From Pseudarthrobacter siccitolerans (GTDB lineage Bacteria; Actinomycetota; Actinomycetes; Actinomycetales; Micrococcaceae), in assembly GCF_001046895.1 (NCBI RefSeq), contig NZ_CAQI01000030.1, positions 1 through 64,000 on the forward strand: a stretch of 64,000 nt of DNA. The letters run 5' to 3'. Made by a program: the position numbers and the translations under genes. Positions 26,463 to 34,512 of the stretch are shown in pieces; the first letter of the stretch is position 1, and each line of letters begins with the position of its first letter. The notes under the pieces are model-generated. The model was not told the origin of the DNA, searched no databases, and saw only the letters and a program-made list of their open reading frames with translations.

Positions 26463-27074
26463 TCAGAGCGCTGCCAGGAGCTTCTTCATCTCGGCGATCT
26501 CCGATTCCTGGGCCGTGACGATGTCGCGGGCCAGCTGGACGGCCTCCGGGTTCCTGCCCCCATCGATTTCGTCATTGGCCATCTCGACAGCACCTTCGTG
26601 GTGACCGGTCATCTGCTCCATAAAAAGCCGGGCTGCCTCGGTTCCCTGGGCGGCCTTGAGTTTACTGAGGCCTTCCGCGTCTACCATGCCGGACATGCCG
26701 TGCCCCGAGTGGTCAGCCGCCATAGTGGGGACATTCCAGTTCTTGAGCCACCCGGTCATGGTCTCGATTTCCGGCGCCTGGGCGTCCTTGATCCTGGTGG
26801 CCAGAGCCCTGACATCCGCGGGCAGGTCCGGCTTGGCGAGGACGATGTCGCTCATCTCCACAGCCTGCGCATGATGCGGAATCATCATCTGGGCGAACAT
26901 AATGTCTGCCTGGTTATGGTCGGCGTTGGCGTCCGGCATCATGCTGGACATCGGGCTGGAGCTGCCGTGGCTGGAGTGCATGCCTCCGCCGGGGGTTCCC
27001 GAGTCGGCGGCGCAGCCGGCAAGGCCAAGCGAGGCGGCGAGCGCCGCGGCGAGGGTGAACGTACTGATCTTCAT
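26463..27074 (-). CDS. DUF305 lipoprotein, copper-locus associated
   Basis: This 203-residue exported protein has a signal peptide ending in a lipobox (LAGCAAD, Cys21) and two His-rich DUF305 halves: FAQMMIPHHAQAVEMSD and FMEQMTGHHEGAVEMANDE, the ferritin-like four-helix pattern. A Met/His/Ser-rich linker (HSSHGSSSPMSSMMP; DHSGHGMSGM) can bind copper. It lies downstream of the CPH-type ATPase gene on the same strand, separated by a three-copy 32-bp array. A role in periplasm-side copper binding is inferred from family context. Confidence 0.9.
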   Translation of the reverse strand: MKISTFTLAAALAASLGLAGCAADSGTPGGGMHSSHGSSSPMSSMMPDANADHNQADIMFAQMMIPHHAQAVEMSDIVLAKPDLPADVRALATRIKDAQAPEIETMTGWLKNWNVPTMAADHSGHGMSGMVDAEGLSKLKAAQGTEAARLFMEQMTGHHEGAVEMANDEIDGGRNPEAVQLARDIVTAQESEIAEMKKLLAAL

Positions 27075-27094
27075 GTCAGGTCCTTCCTTTGAAA

Positions 27095-27171
27095 GTGAGA
27101 GAGCGTCAGTCGATTAGCAGCATCAAGTGAGAGAGCGTCACTCGATTAGCAGCATTAAGCGAGAGAGCGTT
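27095..27171 (+). repeat. Three-copy 32-bp array between DUF305 and copper ATPase
   Basis: The cores start at 27095, 27127 and 27159 (the last is GCGAGAGAGCGT). The inter-core stretch (AGTCGATTAGCAGCAT or CTCGATTAGCAGCATT) is well conserved within this locus but unlike that of other loci. The first core lies 20 bp before the DUF305 start codon in the leader region. Confidence 0.92.
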
Positions 27172-27191
27172 TGGGGTGGGCGGGCGTCTTC

Positions 27192-29342
27192 CTAGCGCAC
27201 CTCGGACGGGTTGAGCCGGATGCGCCGGAGAAGTTGGGCGTTCAAGGCCACCACGATAGTGGAAACCGACATCAGCACCGCCCCGGCCGCGGGGGACAGC
27301 ACCACCCCGGCGAAGGCGAGGACGCCCGCGGCCAGCGGCACGGACAGGACGTTGTAGCCCGTGGCCCACACCAGGTTTTGCCACATCTTGCGGTAGCTCG
27401 CCCGGGACAGGTCCACCATGGACAGCACGGCGCGGGGGTCGTTCCCGGCCAGCACCACGCCGGCCGATTCCATGGCCACGTCCGTGCCCGCCCCGATCGC
27501 GATCCCCACTTCGGCGCGGGCCAGCGCGGGTGAATCGTTGACGCCGTCGCCCACCATGGCCACCTTCAGGCCGCGCGACTGCAGCTCGGCCACCTTCTTG
27601 TCCTTGTCCGCGGGCAGCACCTCGGCAAACACCTCGTCGATGTTCAGGTCCACCGCGACGGCCTGGGCCACCTGCCGCGCGTCGCCGGTGATCATCGCCA
27701 CCTTGACGCCGCGCTGCTGCAGGGCCGCCACCGCCTGCCGCGACTCAGCCCGCACCGCATCCTCAAGGCTGACCGCCCCAAGGACGCTCCCGCCGTCGTC
27801 AATCACATGCAGGACGGCAGCGCCGCGGTCCATCCAGCCGCGCGTCGTGGCTTCCAGGGCAGAAGGCACGACGGCGCCTATCTCGCGCAGGAGCGCGGGC
27901 CCGCCTACGTGCACCGTGCGGCCGTCCACGGAGGCCCGGACGCCGCGGCCGGTCAGCGACGCGAAGCCGGCAACGGCAGGCAGGGCCAGGTTCCGCTCCC
28001 GGGCTGCGCGGACGATGGCCCGAGCCACGGGGTGCTCGCTGTCGGACTCGACGGCGGCGGCCAGAGCAAGCAACTCATCGGCGTCGACGCCCGGCGCAGC
28101 AGCCACGTCCTTCAGCTCCGGCTCGCCGGTGGTGAGGGTGCCGGTCTTGTCGAAGAGGATAACATCGATGGTGCGCATCCGCTCCAGGGCCATCCGGTTC
28201 TTGATCAGGACGCCGGCCCGGGCAGCCTGCTCGGTGGAGATGGCGATGACCAGCGGAATGGCAAGGCCCAGGGCGTGCGGGCAGGCGATCACCAGCACAG
28301 TCACGGTCCGGGTCACGGCTTCGGGGATGCTGCCCAGCAGCGTCCACACCATGAACGTGATAACGCCGGCGCCCGCCGCGAAGTAGAAAAGGAACGCGGC
28401 GGCGCGGTCCGCCAGCGCCTGCGCCCGGGACGACGAAGCCTGTGCTTCGGCCACCAGCCGCTGGATGCCGGCCAGGGCGGTGTCTTCGCCCACGGCGTCC
28501 ACCCGGACGCGCACGCTCGAGTCCGTGGCAACGGTCCCGGCCACCACGGCATCTCCGGGGCCCCGGGGCACGGTTTTGGATTCGCCGGTGATCATGGATT
28601 CGTCGAACTCGGCCTGGCCCTCGACCACCGTTCCGTCGGCGGGCATCCGGGAGCCTGAGCGGACCAGGACGAGGTCTGCCGGGCGGAGTTCGGAGACGGG
28701 CACGGTTTCGGTGCCGCTGTCCGTGATGCGTTCAGCTTCATCGGGCAGCAGTGCGGCGAGCGCATCCAGGGCACCCTGTGCCGATCCCAGGGCGCGCATC
28801 TCGATCCAGTGGCCCAGCAGCATGATGGCCACCAGCAGCGCGAGTTCCCACCAGAAGTCCAGGTCGAACCCGCCCAGGCCCAGGCTGGTGATCCAGGACG
28901 CGACAAACGCCACCGTGATGGCCATGCCGATCAGGAGCATCATGCCGGGCCTGCGGTCCCTCAGTTCCTGCAGCCCGCCTTTGAGGAACGGTTGGCCGCC
29001 GTAGAGGAAAATCACCGTGCCCAGGACCGGCGGGATCCAGATGGAACCGGGAAACATCGGGGCCATGTAGCCCAGGATGTGCCCCACCATGGGGCTGAAG
29101 TAGACCACGGGAAGGGAGAGTGCCAGGGTCAGCCAGAACCTGTTTTTGAACATGGCCGTGCTGTGTCCAGCGTGCTGGCCGTGGGTGTGGACGGCGTGGT
29201 CGTCGTCGTGCTGGGCGTGGTGACGACCATGCCCGTGGTTATGGTCGGAACCGGCCGCGGCAGGGGCTGCAGCAGCCCCGGCTTCGGTGAGGGTGCCGCT
29301 GGCCCGGCTGTCGTCGTCGTGATGGTGCATATGGTCCTGCAT
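27192..29342 (-). CDS. copB: P1B-type copper-exporting ATPase with CPH motif (CopB-like)
   Basis: This 716-residue heavy-metal ATPase pumps copper out of the cytoplasm. The N-terminus is His-rich (MQDHMHHHDDD; HNHGHGRHHAQHDDDHAVHTHGQH) instead of carrying CxxC domains. The membrane motif is CPH (VIACPHALGLAIP), which marks the P1B-3/CopB subgroup rather than CopA with CPC. TGES, DKTGTLTTGE with the phosphorylated Asp, SEHPVARAIV and GDGVNDSPALA are all present. ATG 29342 has GGAGG 7 nt upstream. The frame stays open further upstream through repeat DNA, adding NALSLNA-type residues that are not part of the protein. The CsoR-like site at 29726 probably drives the transcript. Confidence 0.94.
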   Translation of the reverse strand: MQDHMHHHDDDSRASGTLTEAGAAAAPAAAGSDHNHGHGRHHAQHDDDHAVHTHGQHAGHSTAMFKNRFWLTLALSLPVVYFSPMVGHILGYMAPMFPGSIWIPPVLGTVIFLYGGQPFLKGGLQELRDRRPGMMLLIGMAITVAFVASWITSLGLGGFDLDFWWELALLVAIMLLGHWIEMRALGSAQGALDALAALLPDEAERITDSGTETVPVSELRPADLVLVRSGSRMPADGTVVEGQAEFDESMITGESKTVPRGPGDAVVAGTVATDSSVRVRVDAVGEDTALAGIQRLVAEAQASSSRAQALADRAAAFLFYFAAGAGVITFMVWTLLGSIPEAVTRTVTVLVIACPHALGLAIPLVIAISTEQAARAGVLIKNRMALERMRTIDVILFDKTGTLTTGEPELKDVAAAPGVDADELLALAAAVESDSEHPVARAIVRAARERNLALPAVAGFASLTGRGVRASVDGRTVHVGGPALLREIGAVVPSALEATTRGWMDRGAAVLHVIDDGGSVLGAVSLEDAVRAESRQAVAALQQRGVKVAMITGDARQVAQAVAVDLNIDEVFAEVLPADKDKKVAELQSRGLKVAMVGDGVNDSPALARAEVGIAIGAGTDVAMESAGVVLAGNDPRAVLSMVDLSRASYRKMWQNLVWATGYNVLSVPLAAGVLAFAGVVLSPAAGAVLMSVSTIVVALNAQLLRRIRLNPSEVR

Positions 29343-29387
29343 TGGTTCCTCCTTGGAGGACATCGCCCTCGTTAACTGAGGGGCGGA

Positions 29388-29468
29388 AAGTGAGAGAGCG
29401 TTGCCTGAATTCACCGCGTTGAGTGAGAGAGCGTTGCCGGAATTCACGCGTTAAGTGAGAGAGCGTCG
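29388..29468 (+). repeat. Three-copy array upstream of copper ATPase
   Basis: Cores GTGAGAGAGCGT start at 29390, 29423 and 29455 (33 and 32 bp apart). The inter-core segment contains GAATTCACGCG or GAATTCACCGCG. The third core overlaps the 3' end of the small Cys-rich gene and encodes its last residues. Confidence 0.9.
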
Positions 29469-29614
29469 CCTGGGGATGGGGATGGGGATGGGGATGGGGC
29501 GTCGGAAATCACGACGGCGGGAGGCGCCTTGGGCCCGAGCCTTGCCGGTGCGCAGCAGCTGCAGGCGGCAGAGGAAGCAAGGGGGAGCGGGGTGCGGTTT
29601 TCGATGGTGAGCAT
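29444..29614 (-). CDS. Cys-rich mini-protein of the copper locus
   Basis: This 56-residue protein has a cluster CSCC (SSAACSCCAPARLG) that could bind a thiophilic metal, followed by a Pro/Ser tail (PSPSPSPSP) encoded by four GGGGAT hexamers and a terminal GDALSLNA encoded by a 32-bp-family repeat. AAGGA lies 12 nt before ATG 29614; a second ATG 12 nt upstream is also possible. It lies just downstream of the CsoR-like operator and ahead of the ATPase gene, so it is probably the first product of the copper transcript. Function as a copper-binding peptide is inferred. Confidence 0.6.
   Translation of the reverse strand: MLTIENRTPLPLASSAACSCCAPARLGPKAPPAVVISDAPSPSPSPSPGDALSLNA
29472..29499 (+). 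repeat. Hexanucleotide tract (GGGGAT)x4
   Basis: Four and a half perfect GGGGAT units inside the 3' end of the Cys-rich mini-gene. On the minus strand they encode alternating Pro and Ser. Such a tract can change length by slippage without shifting the frame. Confidence 0.85.
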
Positions 29615-29725
29615 GTCAGTTTCCATTCCTTGGCGAAGGATCAATGGCGCTGGGGTTGAACGGCTGTGAAGGCGGGTGCGGTGCACCGGCCGGGACATAC
29701 CACTTCACTGACAACACTCGGAAAT

Positions 29726-29742
29726 ATACCCCTAGGGGGTAT
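29726..29742. promoter_or_regulatory. CsoR-type copper operator
   Basis: ATACCCCTAGGGGGTAT has perfect 7-bp arms (ATACCCC and GGGGTAT), the typical layout of CsoR/RicR sites. It lies 111 bp upstream of the Cys-rich mini-gene and so controls the copper locus on the minus strand. No csoR gene is in the window, so the repressor must be encoded elsewhere. Confidence 0.8.
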
Positions 29743-29867
29743 CCGAGTCAAGGGGGTGAGGATCGAGCACACCTAGCCTTTGCGGGTCTTCATGGCCATA
29801 CTTGAGTCAAGGCAATGGCGCCTGCCCCGGCTGTGGGATGCCGGGAATTAGAACCGGAGGTGGCTTT

Positions 29868-30542
29868 GTGGCTGAACTCAGCGGCCCCTACATATACTCC
29901 AGTGCATTGGGGGACGACCAGTGCGTTGCTGGTACTTACCATGTGGAGCTGGACGGCTGGAAGTTTGAATGGTCGGACGGCATGTTCCAGTTGCATGGTT
30001 ACGAGCGCGGCGAAGTGGTGCCCACCCTGGAACTGCTGTTCTCGCACAAGCATCCCGAGGACAGGGCGCGCTGCCAGGACATCGTGGAGCAGGTTTGCAG
30101 GACCGGCGGCTACTTCTGCATGTACCACCGCATCATTGATTCCAGGGGGCGGACCCGGCGCGTGCTCACCTCCGGCGACGGGATAATGGATGCCACCGGA
30201 AAAGTCGTTGCCATCGACGGAGTGATGGTGGATCTCACCTCAACCCTCCGGCGTGAAACCGAGGAGACGGCCAGGGAAGCGGTGGCAGGGGCAACATCCA
30301 CGCGCAGCGTCATCGACCAGGCACGGGGAATCCTCATGGGCCAGCTGAAAATGAACTCCGACGATGCCTTCCAGGTGCTGGTCAGCACCAGCAGCCACCG
30401 CAACGTCAAGCTGGTGGTGGTGGCCGCCGAACTCGTGAAGCTGGCCAACTCCGCAGGGACTCACCGTTACTTGAACGACGCCGTTGCCGCCATTGCCCAG
30501 GACAGCCGGATGGTGGAGAGCGGGCGGCGTCGGGCAGGGTAG
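29868..30542 (+). CDS. PAS-ANTAR regulator
   Basis: This 224-residue protein has an N-terminal PAS fold (about 15-125; WSDGMFQLHGYERGEVVPTLELLFSHKHPEDR is characteristic) and a C-terminal ANTAR RNA-binding domain (about 150-205; SVIDQARGILMGQLKMNSDDAFQVLV). ANTAR proteins act by antitermination on paired hairpins. GTG 29868 is preferred because GGAGG lies 8 nt upstream; an ATG-like start 66 nt earlier adds a Cys-containing tail without a good site. It is followed by the nhaA leader and gene, so it may or may not share control. Confidence 0.88.
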   Translation: MAELSGPYIYSSALGDDQCVAGTYHVELDGWKFEWSDGMFQLHGYERGEVVPTLELLFSHKHPEDRARCQDIVEQVCRTGGYFCMYHRIIDSRGRTRRVLTSGDGIMDATGKVVAIDGVMVDLTSTLRRETEETAREAVAGATSTRSVIDQARGILMGQLKMNSDDAFQVLVSTSSHRNVKLVVVAAELVKLANSAGTHRYLNDAVAAIAQDSRMVESGRRRAG

Positions 30543-30550
30543 GGACCGCC

Positions 30551-30592
30551 TGTAGGATGGATCGAAGGTGCGCCGGGAAGTCTGGTCGGCAT
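30551..30592 (+). promoter_or_regulatory. Leader element upstream of nhaA, shared with ABC exporter
   Basis: TGTAGGATG, which looks like an extended -10 box, is followed 21 nt later by GCCGGGAAGTCTGGTCGGC (30572-30590). A copy with one mismatch, GCCGGGAAGCCTGGTCGGC, with nearly the same upstream box and spacing, lies at 55324-55362 before an ABC exporter. GCCG and CGGC at the ends can pair. The position near the transcript start suggests a structured 5' leader or riboswitch. Confidence 0.5.
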
Positions 30593-30623
30593 AATTTTGT
30601 CGAGCCAAGTTTGAGGACGCTTC

Positions 30624-31964
30624 ATGAGCCAAACGCCCCGTTCCGGCCCCACCCATTCCACCATCTTCGGCCGCGGCAGTTATGCCGAAGCCCTGCGCAT
30701 CGGGGAGATCCTTCGCAAGGAAACCGTGGGCGGCGCGCTGCTTGTTGCCGCAGCGCTGATTGCCCTGGTGTGGGCCAACTCGCCGGCGTCGGACAGTTAC
30801 TTCGCCCTCCGGGATTTCAAAATCGGGTACGAGCCCTGGCATCTTGAGCTCAGCCTGGGCGCGTGGGCGGCCGACGGGCTGCTGGCCATTTTCTTTTTCC
30901 TGGTGGGGCTCGAACTCAAACGGGAGTTTGTGGCGGGGGACCTGCGCCAGCTCAACAAGTCCATTGTTCCCGTGGCTGCGGCTTTCGGCGGGGTGGTGGC
31001 ACCGGCAGCCATCTACGCCTTGATCAACCTTGCCAGCCCGGATACTTTGCGCGGCTGGGCGATCCCCACGGCCACGGACATCGCCTTCGCGGTGGCGGTG
31101 TTGGCCATCATCGGCTCGCACCTGCCCAGCGCCCTGCGGATCTTCCTGCTGACCTTGGCCGTGGTGGACGACCTGATCGCCATCAGCATCATCGCGTTCT
31201 TCTACTCCAGCGACCTGCAGGTCATGCCGCTGCTCCTGGCTCTTATCCCGCTGGCCATCTACGCATTCCTGGCGCAGAAGTTCCGTCACTTCTTCGGGCG
31301 GCACACCGCAGCCGCGTGGCTGATCCTGCTGCCGCTCGGGGTGGTGACGTGGGCGTTGGTCCATTCATCGGGCATCCACGCCACCGTGGCCGGCGTCCTG
31401 CTGGGCTTCGCCGTTCCGGTGATCCGTTCACAGGCTGCCGGCGGGCCGGAAGCGGGGCCGGGCCTGGCGGAGATCTTCGAGCACCGGTTCCGGCCCATCT
31501 CGGCCGGCATCGCGGTACCCATCTTCGCGTTTTTCTCCGCCGGCGTTGCCGTGGGCGGTTGGGAAGGGCTTGGCTCTGCGCTGGCCGACCCGGTGGCCCT
31601 GGGCATCATCGTGGCGCTGGTGCTGGGCAAGCCGGTCGGCATCATGGGCACCACCTGGCTCCTCACGAAAATGAGCAGGGCGCGGCTGGACGAGTCCTTC
31701 AAGTGGATTGACGTCTTCGGTGTGGCCCTCCTCGCCGGGATCGGGTTTACCGTGTCCCTGCTGGTGGCCGAACTCAGCTTCGGGCACGGGAGCCTGCATG
31801 ATGACCACGCCAAGGTGGGAATCCTCACCGCTTCCCTGCTGGCGGCGCTGCTGGCCACCGCCGTTCTGCGGACCAGGAACCGCCAGTACCGTGCGGCCGA
31901 AGAAGCCGAAAAACTGGACGCGGACCGGGACGGCATCCCGGACGTCTACCAGGAACGCCCCTAA
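30624..31964 (+). CDS. nhaA: Na+/H+ antiporter NhaA
   Basis: This 446-residue inner-membrane antiporter exchanges Na+ (or Li+) for protons. It has about eleven to twelve membrane segments. The conserved [14 protein letters not shown] segment holds the paired aspartates of the ion site, and [13 protein letters not shown] and [19 protein letters not shown] are NhaA signatures. ATG 30624 follows GAGGACG. The C-terminus ends in a charged tail of about 30 residues. The leader element immediately upstream suggests RNA-level regulation, possibly by a cation. Confidence 0.95.
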   Translation: MSQTPRSGPTHSTIFGRGSYAEALRIGEILRKETVGGALLVAAALIALVWANSPASDSYFALRDFKIGYEPWHLELSLGAWAADGLLAIFFFLVGLELKREFVAGDLRQLNKSIVPVAAAFGGVVAPAAIYALINLASPDTLRGWAIPTATDIAFAVAVLAIIGSHLPSALRIFLLTLAVVDDLIAISIIAFFYSSDLQVMPLLLALIPLAIYAFLAQKFRHFFGRHTAAAWLILLPLGVVTWALVHSSGIHATVAGVLLGFAVPVIRSQAAGGPEAGPGLAEIFEHRFRPISAGIAVPIFAFFSAGVAVGGWEGLGSALADPVALGIIVALVLGKPVGIMGTTWLLTKMSRARLDESFKWIDVFGVALLAGIGFTVSLLVAELSFGHGSLHDDHAKVGILTASLLAALLATAVLRTRNRQYRAAEEAEKLDADRDGIPDVYQERP

Positions 31965-31967
31965 AGC

Positions 31968-32034
31968 GGGAGTTTTTGTCCAGCTACGCAGGGTTCCGCT
32001 GCCCGGAAGTCCGCATATGTGGACAAAAACTCCC
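31968..32034. repeat. Second inverted repeat of the GGAGTTTTTGTCCAG family
   Basis: GGGAGTTTTTGTCCA (31968-31982) pairs with TGGACAAAAACTCCC (32020-32034); the inner part pairs imperfectly (CTACGCAG against CGCATATG). It lies between convergent nhaA and the GlsB-like gene, like the copy at 8819-8883, and likely terminates both. Confidence 0.85.
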
Positions 32035-32043
32035 AGGGGATGT

Positions 32044-32304
32044 TTAGCGGCGCACTGAGCGGCGCCCGGCGATAGCCTCGGCCGTGCCCACCAGGAGCAC
32101 CGAGGCGATGACGGCCACGATGAAGCCCAGGAAGTTCAGCTCAAAAATGTCCCCTGTGCCCAGCAGGGACGCCACCACTCCGCCGATGACCGAGCCCACA
32201 AGGCCCAACAGCAGGGTGGCGAGCAGGCCCAGGTTCTGCTTGCCCGGCTTGATGAGACGGGCCAGCGCGCCGATGACCAGGCCGGCAATGATAAATCCAA
32301 TCAC
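32044..32304 (-). CDS. GlsB/YeaQ/YmgE-type stress membrane protein
   Basis: This 86-residue protein has three hydrophobic segments and the transglycosylase-associated pattern IGFIIAGLVIGALARLIKPGKQNLGLLATLLLGLVGSVIGG. Family members are membrane proteins induced by acid or envelope stress. GTG 32304 is chosen because AGGAG lies 8 nt upstream and the family begins there. The neighbouring ANTAR gene lies upstream on the same strand with a 133-bp gap. Confidence 0.9.
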   Translation of the reverse strand: MIGFIIAGLVIGALARLIKPGKQNLGLLATLLLGLVGSVIGGVVASLLGTGDIFELNFLGFIVAVIASVLLVGTAEAIAGRRSVRR

Positions 32305-32437
32305 GGTGTTCTCCTTCGGTTTTGCGGGCTGTGGCGCCCGTACTGCCGCGGTGGTTCCGCATGGGCTTCTGTTTAGGTACCCCCAAGACGGCGCTTCAGT
32401 CCTCCAAAAGGGACCGGATGCTGTCCCGGGCCGCGTC

Positions 32438-33199
32438 CTAACCCCTGCCGCTGACCGCGCCCACCACCACCGCCGCGGTCTCACGAAGCCTGGTGTTCCT
32501 CGCACCGGAGGACCGCGCGAGCTCATAGATGGCCTCGTCATGGGTACACCGGTTTTGCGCCATGATCACGCCCACCGCCATGTCGATGGTCGCCCGGGAC
32601 TTCATGGCAGCGGCCATGTCATCGCCGGCATCGCGCAGGTTGCCCAGCTTCAGCGCAAGCCGCAGTGACTTTGCCGCGTTGGCCACGAAATTGCGGGCGG
32701 TGTCGATGTCCAGGGGAGAAAGGCTGGCCGGCTCCTCGACGTAAAGGTTCACCACCGCTTCGGCCTCGCTGGCAAGCTCCAGCGGGATGGCCAGGATAAA
32801 GCCGATGCCCTGCTCCCGGGCCGTCCCGACGTACTCGGGCCAGCGCGTCTCCCGGCGGACGTCCTGTACCACCACCACCTCATGCCGCCGCAACGCAGTG
32901 AGGCAAGGCCCGTCGTCGAACGCGTTCTGAAGCTCGTCCAGCGAGCGGGCACGGTTATCGCTGCTGGCCGCCACGCTCGGTTTCCGGTTCCTGACCACCG
33001 TCACGCCGCAGTGGAGCCGCTTCGCTGCGGTGGACAAGGTGGACGCAGTGAGGACGGCGAGTTCCTCGAGGAACGCGCCCACGTCCACACTGTTCAGAAC
33101 CAGCTCCTGCAGGTGGCGCTCCCCGGCGGAGACCCACGGCTCTCCGCCGTCCTCCCGACTGCCGTGCGGCTTATCCTCGCTCAAGCCGGCCTCCTTCAC
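32438..33199 (-). CDS. GAF-ANTAR regulator
   Basis: This 253-residue protein has a GAF sensor domain (about 35-170; includes FDDGPCLTALRRHEVVVVQDVRRETRWPEY and IPLELASEAEAVVNLY) and a C-terminal ANTAR domain (about 190-245; MKSRATIDMAVGVIMAQNRCTHDEAI). This is the common actinobacterial GAF-ANTAR layout, and the motif DDGPC is typical. Ligand and RNA targets are unknown. It is the second ANTAR gene within 3 kb. Confidence 0.92.
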   Translation of the reverse strand: MKEAGLSEDKPHGSREDGGEPWVSAGERHLQELVLNSVDVGAFLEELAVLTASTLSTAAKRLHCGVTVVRNRKPSVAASSDNRARSLDELQNAFDDGPCLTALRRHEVVVVQDVRRETRWPEYVGTAREQGIGFILAIPLELASEAEAVVNLYVEEPASLSPLDIDTARNFVANAAKSLRLALKLGNLRDAGDDMAAAMKSRATIDMAVGVIMAQNRCTHDEAIYELARSSGARNTRLRETAAVVVGAVSGRG

Positions 33200-33255
33200 C
33201 GAAAACTTCGTCGGTTTCAGAGGTTACTGTCTTCCGGCCGCTGCAGGAAAGTGGT

Positions 33256-33480
33256 TCAGGCCGTGGCGAGCGGCTTGGCCGGCGCCTCCACATGGCGGAT
33301 CTCCAGCGCCTCGGGATCCAGCAACTTACGCGTGCCGGTCCTGGCGTCCAGGATCCAGAACAGTTCCAGGGCCGGAACGACGTCGGTGACGCGCCCCCGG
33401 TGGAAAAGCTTGCCGTTGTGCCACGCCTCGATCTGGTCGCCGATGCGAAGCTGGCCCGTACGTACTCCTTGTGCCTCCAT
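33256..33480 (-). CDS. Small hypothetical protein
   Basis: This 74-residue soluble protein reads like a small beta-barrel (QLRIGDQIEAWHNGKLFHRGRVTDVVPALELFWILDARTGTRKLLDPEALEIRHVE), with a pattern reminiscent of DUF1918/SH3-like modules. GGAGG lies 9 nt before ATG 33480. It lies upstream of the GAF-ANTAR gene on the same strand (57-bp gap). I cannot assign a function. Confidence 0.7.
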   Translation of the reverse strand: MEAQGVRTGQLRIGDQIEAWHNGKLFHRGRVTDVVPALELFWILDARTGTRKLLDPEALEIRHVEAPAKPLATA

Positions 33481-33741
33481 AATGCGGTGCCTCCTGCTGT
33501 TGTATCCCCGTAGTCACAGCTTGCCCAACCGAGATTGCTGAAATGTTTCAACCGGGTGTTTTTTCTGTGACCAGCAAGGGGAGTACGACGGCGGGCTGCC
33601 GCGGCGGGGCAGCGGCGGGGCAGCGTGGGCGACGCGCAGAAGCGCCGTCGACCCGCAGATTACCTGGCGCGCTGGATATAAGCGGTGCGCGTGTGAATCT
33701 GCGCGTCGAATGCGCACGTGCGTGTCGAATTCGGGCGAAAT

Positions 33742-34512
33742 TCAGGAGGCCGCCTCCCGCCGGGCTGCAGCTACCGCCTCCTCGATGCCGCCGGTCCAGG
33801 GCTCGCCGTGGCCTGGCAGGACGAGGGAAGCGCCCGTCTGCGCAAGCTGGGTGAGCGTGTCCAGGTTCTGCCGGCTGTCCATGGTGGCCGCGCCGGCCAC
33901 GATGCGCGGACCGGTCCGGCCGGAATAGGGATCGAGCGTCACGAGTGCATCCCCGCTGAACAGAACGTCCCGGTCCCGCAGGTAAAGCCCGCAGTGCCCC
34001 GCGGTGTGTCCGGGCGAGAACACCACCTCGGGCTGCCCCGGAACCGGCAGGGTGCCGGAATGGGCAGGGAAGAGGGTCAAATCGTCCACACCCCGGACCC
34101 GCAGTGCACCCGCCTTGGTCATGCTGGCGAGGACAGGAAAGCCCCGTGGGTGGGCCAGCGCGAACACAAAGCGGGACTTTTCGTGCTGGTAACGGTACGG
34201 GTGGCGGGCGATGAAGGAGTCCCCGCCATGGACCCACACCGGCACCTTGAACTCCGTATGCAGCCGGTGCGCCAGGCCCAGGTGGTCGAAGTGCGCGTGG
34301 GTGAGGACCACGGCCTTGATATCGCCGATGGAATGCCCGAGTCCCCGGACAGCTTCCGCCAAGGACTTCCACATGGCCGGCAGCCCGGAGTCCACGAGGG
34401 TGAGCCCGTCGGCGCTTTCCACCAGGTAGAAGTTGACGAACGCCTCGGAGATGCGGTGCACTCCCTCGGCCACGGTGGTGAATGCCGCCCGCCCGGCGGC
34501 AGCCTGCGTCAC
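33742..34512 (-). CDS. MBL-fold metallo-hydrolase
   Basis: This 256-residue protein has the metallo-beta-lactamase metal motif THAHFDHLG (HxHxDH), further ligands in SPGHTAGHCGLYL and FSGDALV, and PGHGEPW at the C-terminus. It is of the glyoxalase-II/hydrolase-like type. GTG 34512 is the start: it overlaps the TGA of the preceding gene as GTGA and has AGGAG 7 nt upstream. It is the last of a three-gene run with the dehydrogenase and hypothetical gene, which suggests action on a thioester or aldehyde-derived intermediate; that is inference. Confidence 0.88.
   Translation of the reverse strand: MTQAAAGRAAFTTVAEGVHRISEAFVNFYLVESADGLTLVDSGLPAMWKSLAEAVRGLGHSIGDIKAVVLTHAHFDHLGLAHRLHTEFKVPVWVHGGDSFIARHPYRYQHEKSRFVFALAHPRGFPVLASMTKAGALRVRGVDDLTLFPAHSGTLPVPGQPEVVFSPGHTAGHCGLYLRDRDVLFSGDALVTLDPYSGRTGPRIVAGAATMDSRQNLDTLTQLAQTGASLVLPGHGEPWTGGIEEAVAAARREAAS

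Noticed and set aside
29343..29447. N-terminal extension of the copper ATPase
   Set aside because: It is a translation of repeat DNA (NALSLNA); ATG 29342 has an ideal ribosome binding site.
33481..33741. Intergenic gap with GCGCGTCGA-type words and short arms
   Set aside because: Some words recur, but no clean palindrome or period could be made out by eye.
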